A stretch of 16,118 nt of DNA, from the NCBI GenBank assembly GCA_050485385.1, contig JBJHBG010000110.1:1-16118 (forward strand). Direction: 5' to 3'. This document shows positions 12,571-16,118 of the stretch, one piece after another. Source of the stretch: RECO01 sp050485385. GTDB taxonomy: Bacteria; Pseudomonadota; Alphaproteobacteria; Geminicoccales; Geminicoccaceae. Every line of letters starts with the position of its first letter. The first letter of the stretch is position 1. The notes under the pieces are model-generated. The model worked only from the letters and a program-made list of their open reading frames with translations, did not search any database and was not told where the DNA came from. The position numbers and the translations under genes are program-made.

Positions 12571-13471
12571 AGGCGGCGAGTGCCGTGCGGATCGCCTCCG
12601 CGCTCTCGGTCGTGACCGGCGTCGCCACCCCGGCCTCGGCACCGAGCCGGATCACCGCCCCGCCGAGCCATTCCAGTTCGATGCGGCGGCCGGCCTCCAG
12701 GTCCTTCAGCATCGACGCCTTGATGCCGGCGTCCTGCTTGCGTTGCCAAGCGAGCACCTGCTCCGCGCGGTCGTCGTCCATGGCGATCCCCCGCGCCCGG
12801 CCAACCGCGAACGCCTCGCGCACGAGGGCCTCCAGTCGCGCCCAGGCCGCCGCATCCTCGCGGATCGGGCCGATGGATTGCCCGGTGTAGGCGCAGATGG
12901 TGGCGAAGGGGGCAAGCATCACGAACTTGTTCCAGACCTCCACCTCGATCCGCGGGCTGTGCCCGCCGTCGAAACCGGCGGCAGCGCAGGCCGCCGCCAG
13001 CCGGTCGAAAGCCGGCGAAGGCCGACCGTCCCATTCGCCGAACTTCAGCCAGGCGAACGGGCCGGCGCGGACCACCACGCCCGGCGCTTCGATGTGGGCG
13101 CTGATGCCGGCAACGCCGCCCGCGGTCGCGTCCCCGAACCGCGCCTTGGCGAGATCGTGCGCCTCCACGCCGTTCTGCAACGGCACGAGCCGCGTCGCCG
13201 CACCGACATAGGGCCGGGCAGCGTCGAGCGCGGCGTCGAGATCGTACATCTTGGTCGCCAGGAGGACGACGTCGGCCGCGCCGTCCTCGGGGCGCGCCAG
13301 CCGCACGGGCTGCACGAGCGGGCCGCCCTCGCCCCGCAGTTCCAGCCCGCGCTCCGCCATCGCCGCCGCGTGCGCACCGCGCGCGACGAACGCCACGTCG
13401 ACACCCGCATGGGCAAGCCGCGCACCGAACCAGCCGCCGACCCCGCCCGCACCCACGATGACCACACGCAT
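12569..13471 (-). CDS. Ketopantoate reductase (PanE/ApbA) family oxidoreductase
   Basis: A 300-residue protein with an N-terminal Rossmann fold: GAGGVGGWFGARLA (7-20) for NADPH, ATKMYD (72-77) with conserved Lys, and PLQNGVEA (97-104). The C-terminal helical domain has the catalytic-type Lys at 182 (VEVWNKFV) and an acidic motif at 265-267 (ELEWLGGAVIRLG). The Asn residues that follow the lysine in ketopantoate-specific PanE are absent (MLAPFATICAYTG), as in many PanE paralogues. The substrate may therefore be another 2-oxo acid, and a pantothenate-pathway role is not assured. ATG 13471 is supported by GGAGGGG. An in-frame ATG at 13516 is less likely. Confidence 0.88.
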   Translation of the reverse strand: MRVVIVGAGGVGGWFGARLAHAGVDVAFVARGAHAAAMAERGLELRGEGGPLVQPVRLARPEDGAADVVLLATKMYDLDAALDAARPYVGAATRLVPLQNGVEAHDLAKARFGDATAGGVAGISAHIEAPGVVVRAGPFAWLKFGEWDGRPSPAFDRLAAACAAAGFDGGHSPRIEVEVWNKFVMLAPFATICAYTGQSIGPIREDAAAWARLEALVREAFAVGRARGIAMDDDRAEQVLAWQRKQDAGIKASMLKDLEAGRRIELEWLGGAVIRLGAEAGVATPVTTESAEAIRTALAA

Positions 13472-13595
13472 CGACCCCTCCCACTCGCCGAAGACGACCC
13501 TGCCGACGGGCAACACGGACCCGCGCGACGAACGATTGATTTCCCGCCGCCACGACGGACACTGGGACGGACCTCAACCGGGTGCCGAGAATGCC

Positions 13596-14267
13596 ATGAC
13601 GGAGCCGTCCGCGCCCCTGCGTCCTGCGAAGATCTGGGACCTGCCGACCCGCCTGTTCCACTGGCTCCTGGTGGTACTCGTGTTCTTGTCGTGGCTATCG
13701 ATGGAACTCGGTCACGTCGAGCGGCACATGACGATCGGCTATCTGGTGCTGACGCTGGTCCTCTTCCGCATCCTCTGGGGCATCGTCGGCTCCAAGCCTT
13801 CCCGCTTCGCCACCTTCGTCCGTGGGCCGGGCGCGATCGTGGGCTACACCCTGGCGCTGCTGCGCGGCCGCCCGCCGGTGACGGCCGGACACAACCCGCT
13901 GGGCGCCCTCGCTATCCTGCTGATGCTCGGGCTCTTGGCCTTGCAGGCAACGACGGGCCTGTTCGCCGACGACGACATCTTCAACCGCGGCCCGCTGGCC
14001 AAGCTGGTCACGTCTGAGACCTCCGCCCGGCTCACCCGCCTGCACAAGCAGAACTTCGACATCCTCCTGATCGTGTTGGCGCTGCACGTCGCGGCGGCCG
14101 CCCTCTACCGGTTCGCCTTCGGCCAAAAGCTGGTCCGCGCCATGCTGACCGGGCACAAGGACCTGCCCGCCGCCAAACCGGCGCCGGGCCTCGTGCACCC
14201 CTTGTGGGCGGTACCGGTGCTCGCAGCCGCCGGCTTCGCCGTTTGGTACGTGGTCACCCAGGTGTGA
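13596..14267 (+). CDS. Di-haem cytochrome b561-type membrane protein
   Basis: A 223-residue protein with about four to five membrane helices. It opens with IWDLPTRLFHWLLVVLVFLS (H22 a haem ligand), the canonical start of the prokaryotic b561 / Ni-Fe hydrogenase cytochrome b family. Further candidate haem histidines are H40/H44 (GHVERHMTIGY), H99 (GHNPLGALAILLM), H150 (RLHKQNFD) and H164 (LALHVAAAAL). A last helix (VPVLAAAGFAVWYVVTQV) closes the protein. Such proteins shuttle electrons between quinones and periplasmic carriers. It is convergent with a cytochrome c gene, which could be a redox partner. An upstream ATG at 13591 gives only a two-codon frame (ATGCCATGA) whose stop overlaps this start, an unusual arrangement. 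Confidence 0.9.
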   Translation: MTEPSAPLRPAKIWDLPTRLFHWLLVVLVFLSWLSMELGHVERHMTIGYLVLTLVLFRILWGIVGSKPSRFATFVRGPGAIVGYTLALLRGRPPVTAGHNPLGALAILLMLGLLALQATTGLFADDDIFNRGPLAKLVTSETSARLTRLHKQNFDILLIVLALHVAAAALYRFAFGQKLVRAMLTGHKDLPAAKPAPGLVHPLWAVPVLAAAGFAVWYVVTQV

Positions 14268-14275
14268 CGCGCGAC

Positions 14276-14322
14276 GCGTTCTCCGAAGGGCTGGCGCGAG
14301 CGCTGGCCGAACCGGAGAACGC
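14276..14322. terminator. Hairpin between convergent cytochrome genes
   Basis: Perfect 10-bp outer arms GCGTTCTCCG (14276-14285) and CGGAGAACGC (14313-14322), with a GC-rich inner region that can pair further (GGCGC/GCGC). It lies between the convergent stops of the cytochrome b and cytochrome c genes. No strong T-run. Confidence 0.6.
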
Positions 14323-14328
14323 TTCGCC

Positions 14329-14793
14329 TCACTCGCGGAAGCGGTCGTGGCAGGCGCGACAGGTGCCCGCCATCGCCTGGACCTCGGAGCCGAGCGCAGC
14401 CATGTCGCCCGTCGCCGCCACCTCGGCGAGTTGCTCCGCCTGCGCGACCGCATCGCCGTGCAGCCGCTCGTAGATGTCCCACTCGGACCAGAGCACCGGA
14501 CGGGCGCGCGTCATCGCCGAGCCCTGGCCGGCGGTGTCCTGCGCCGTCGCCGCCTTCACCAAGGGCAGGACGGCGGCGATGGTGTCGGCGTGGGTCGGGA
14601 CGTTCTCGGCGAAGTCGACCTCGCCGCGCAGGTTGAGCACGATCGCGGTGAGGTTGGCCCCCAGCGTGCGGTAGAGCTGCTGGCGATACTCGATGGCCTT
14701 GTCGGGATCGGCGTCCGCCTGGGCCGGCGTCGCCACCGCCAAGCCGCCGAGCAGTACGGTGCAGAGGCCGAGAACCGTCGTCATCCGCTGCAT
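14329..14793 (-). CDS. Class II cytochrome c (c'/c556 type), periplasmic
   Basis: A 154-residue protein with a signal peptide (MTTVLGLCTVLLGGLAVATP then AQA, cleaved near residue 26) and a four-helix-bundle-like mature part. A single haem site CRACH (145-149) lies close to the C-terminus, as in the cytochrome c'/c556 class. N-terminal IEYRQQLYRTLGANL is typical of helix one in this family. It probably carries electrons or binds gaseous ligands in the periplasm. AGGAG precedes the ATG at 14793; ATG 14784 is a second option. It follows the aldolase gene by 25 bp on the same strand, so they may be co-transcribed. Confidence 0.92.
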   Translation of the reverse strand: MQRMTTVLGLCTVLLGGLAVATPAQADADPDKAIEYRQQLYRTLGANLTAIVLNLRGEVDFAENVPTHADTIAAVLPLVKAATAQDTAGQGSAMTRARPVLWSEWDIYERLHGDAVAQAEQLAEVAATGDMAALGSEVQAMAGTCRACHDRFRE

Positions 14794-14818
14794 GCGGGTC
14801 TCCTCCCTTGGCGTCGCG

Positions 14819-15610
14819 TCAGTACGTGGACATTTCCGCCTTGCCGGCCACGCCGGAACGGGCGATCTGCAAGACCTCCTGCGCCTTGGCCTGCATCAGC
14901 CGGCTGTCGGAGGCGATGGTGGCGAAGTCGAAGCCCCAACCCAGCACCTTCGACGCGTAGGTCGGATCGCCCGTGTGCATGCCGCAAAAGAGGCCCCTCG
15001 CCTTGGCGCGGCGGCCGATGTCCTGGCAGGCGTCGACCACCGCCTCGACGGTCGGGTCGAGCTTGGGCGGATGGCCCATCGAGTTGGCGAGGTCCGAGGG
15101 GCCGACATAGACGCCGTCGAGCCCCTCGACCTCGAGGATGGCGTCGAGGTTGTCGAGCGCCTGTACCGTCTCGATCATGGCGATCTTGAGGATCGTGGCG
15201 TTGGCGTTCTCGGGGTAGTCGGCACCGCCGTAGACCAGGGCGCGGATCGGCCCGAAGCTGCGGTCGCCGCGCGGCGGATAGGAACAGAAACGCACCAGTC
15301 GCTCCGCGTCCTCGGCGGTGTTGATCATCGGACAGATGATGCCGTAGGCGCCGGCATCGAGCGTCTTCATGACGATTCCGGCTTCCAGCCAGGGGACGCG
15401 CACCAGCGGGACCACCTCGGTGGTGGAGATCGCCTGAAGCATGGTGACCATCTGCTGGTAGTCGACCAGACCGTGCTGCATGTCGACGGTGAGCGAGTCC
15501 CACCCCGCATGCGCCATGACCTCGGCGGCGAACGCAGACGGCAGGCTGCACCAGCCGTTGAGCGTCTTGTCGCCGCGCTCCCAGGCGGCTCGAAGGTGGT
15601 TCGGTCGCAT
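14819..15610 (-). CDS. HpcH/HpaI family class II aldolase
   Basis: A 263-residue TIM-barrel aldolase of the 4-hydroxy-2-oxoheptanedioate / 2-keto-3-deoxy-rhamnonate aldolase group. Visible family residues are D43 and H46 (SLTVDMQHGLVDY), R71 (LVRVPW), metal ligands E147 (IAMIETVQALDN) and D173 (VYVGPSDLANSMG). These enzymes cleave 2-keto-3-deoxy acids to pyruvate or an oxo acid plus an aldehyde, using a divalent metal. The natural substrate cannot be read from the sequence. ATG 15610 has GGGAG upstream; the open frame extends further upstream but without coding character. It is the first gene of a probable pair with the cytochrome c gene. Confidence 0.92.
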   Translation of the reverse strand: MRPNHLRAAWERGDKTLNGWCSLPSAFAAEVMAHAGWDSLTVDMQHGLVDYQQMVTMLQAISTTEVVPLVRVPWLEAGIVMKTLDAGAYGIICPMINTAEDAERLVRFCSYPPRGDRSFGPIRALVYGGADYPENANATILKIAMIETVQALDNLDAILEVEGLDGVYVGPSDLANSMGHPPKLDPTVEAVVDACQDIGRRAKARGLFCGMHTGDPTYASKVLGWGFDFATIASDSRLMQAKAQEVLQIARSGVAGKAEMSTY

Positions 15611-15767
15611 CACGATCTCCCTGTTCCGGCCCGCCTTAGCCGAAAAGACCGAGCGACGCACGCGCCTTGGCGCCGTGGCTGACCGTCGGAGGGGTTGTGC
15701 CGCCGCCATGGAGTGGCATGATGACGTACGGTTGGGGGTGCCGCACAACGAACGCAGGGAGGCGGCC

Positions 15768-16118
15768 GTGCTGGTTTCGCAGATCCTCAAGACCAAGGGC
15801 GATGCCGTCGTCGGCATCGCGCCCGACGCCACGATCAGCGAGGCGGCGGTGCTGATGGCCAAGCACAACGTCGGTGCCGTGCTGGTGCGCACCGACGCGG
15901 GCGAGGTCCGCGGCATCCTCTCCGAGCGCGATCTGGCCCGCGGGCTGGCAGCACAGGGTCGCGCCCTCTGCGACGCCAAGGTGGCGGCGATGATGACGGC
16001 GGACGTCATCACCTGTGCGCCGAGCGATACGACCGACCACCTGATGGAACTGATGACGCAGCGCCGGGTGCGCCACCTGCCGGTGGTCGACGAGGGCAGG
16101 CTGGTCGGGATGATCTCC
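15768..16118 (+). CDS. CBS-domain pair protein, 3' partial at window end
   Basis: The first 117 residues of a small CBS-domain protein. CBS 1 spans about 12-62 (DATISEAAVLMAKHNVGAVL then GEVRGILSERDLARGL). CBS 2 begins near 75 (MMTADVITCAPSDTTDHLME, RRVRHLPVVDEGRLVGMIS) and is cut at the edge. Stand-alone pairs of this type, about 140 residues, bind adenosine nucleotides and are thought to act as energy sensors. The GTG at 15768 is chosen because AGGGAGG lies just upstream and it aligns with the family start (VLVSQILKTKG). No EcfG-type promoter was found upstream. Confidence 0.9.
   Translation, partial: MLVSQILKTKGDAVVGIAPDATISEAAVLMAKHNVGAVLVRTDAGEVRGILSERDLARGLAAQGRALCDAKVAAMMTADVITCAPSDTTDHLMELMTQRRVRHLPVVDEGRLVGMIS

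Noticed and set aside
15611..16012. Upstream extension of the aldolase frame to 16012
   Set aside because: It would run antisense through the CBS-domain gene; the ATG at 15610 has a ribosome binding site and gives the normal family length.
1..16118. CRISPR array, tRNA, rRNA, insertion sequence or phage genes
   Set aside because: I looked for regularly spaced repeats, tRNA-like cloverleaf ends, transposase motifs and integrase motifs and found none.

Overview
The window looks like a draft or metagenome-derived contig of a GC-rich alphaproteobacterium. The best evidence is the combination of a NepR anti-sigma factor, EcfG-type sigma factors, a PhyR response regulator and an HWE-type histidine kinase. 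Together these form the general stress response (GSR) pathway, which is known only from Alphaproteobacteria. Two assembly scars are visible: a meaningless G/C homopolymer tract at 1-~92, and a 10-N gap at 11510-11519 flanked by a duplicated 9-mer.

Layout. 93-994 (+): the 3' part of an operon encoding two degenerate LivG/LivF-like ABC ATPases. 1048-1773 (-): a Bax inhibitor-1 family membrane protein. 2003-2763 (-): gene debris, made of a frameshifted secreted-protein remnant joined to a frameshifted, internally deleted PAS sensor remnant. 2764-3113: non-coding, with an AT-rich patch. 3114-11360: the stress-response island. 11469-12561 (+): an AI-2E family transporter split by the assembly gap. 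12569-13471 (-): a ketopantoate-reductase-like enzyme. 13596-14267 (+): a b-type cytochrome. 14329-15610 (-): a HpcH/HpaI aldolase followed by a class II cytochrome c. 15768-end (+): a CBS-domain protein cut by the window edge.

The stress-response island holds nepR-ecfG (-). Divergent from it, in the place where phyR usually sits, is a stand-alone PhyR sigma-like domain with no receiver (+). An OmpR-type response regulator (+), a secreted PRC-barrel protein (-), a soluble hybrid histidine kinase (+) and a second ECF sigma factor (-) follow. Next come a small ribbon-helix-helix (RHH) protein (+) and then a tight phyR - second RHH - HWE kinase operon (+). The island ends with two small stress-type genes, DUF1328 and CsbD (+).

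Promoter motifs tie the island together. The EcfG-type signature GGAAC-N16-CGTT occurs exactly four times at gene starts: before nepR-ecfG, phyR, the DUF1328 gene and csbD. An N17 version precedes the hybrid kinase and a one-mismatch N16 version precedes the PRC-barrel gene. In the known pathway, kinases phosphorylate PhyR, PhyR~P captures NepR, and EcfG is released to transcribe these promoters, including those of its own regulators. The features I consider most novel are the receiver-less PhyR homologue, the pair of paralogous RHH proteins around phyR, and a palindrome lying over the -10 element of the phyR promoter.
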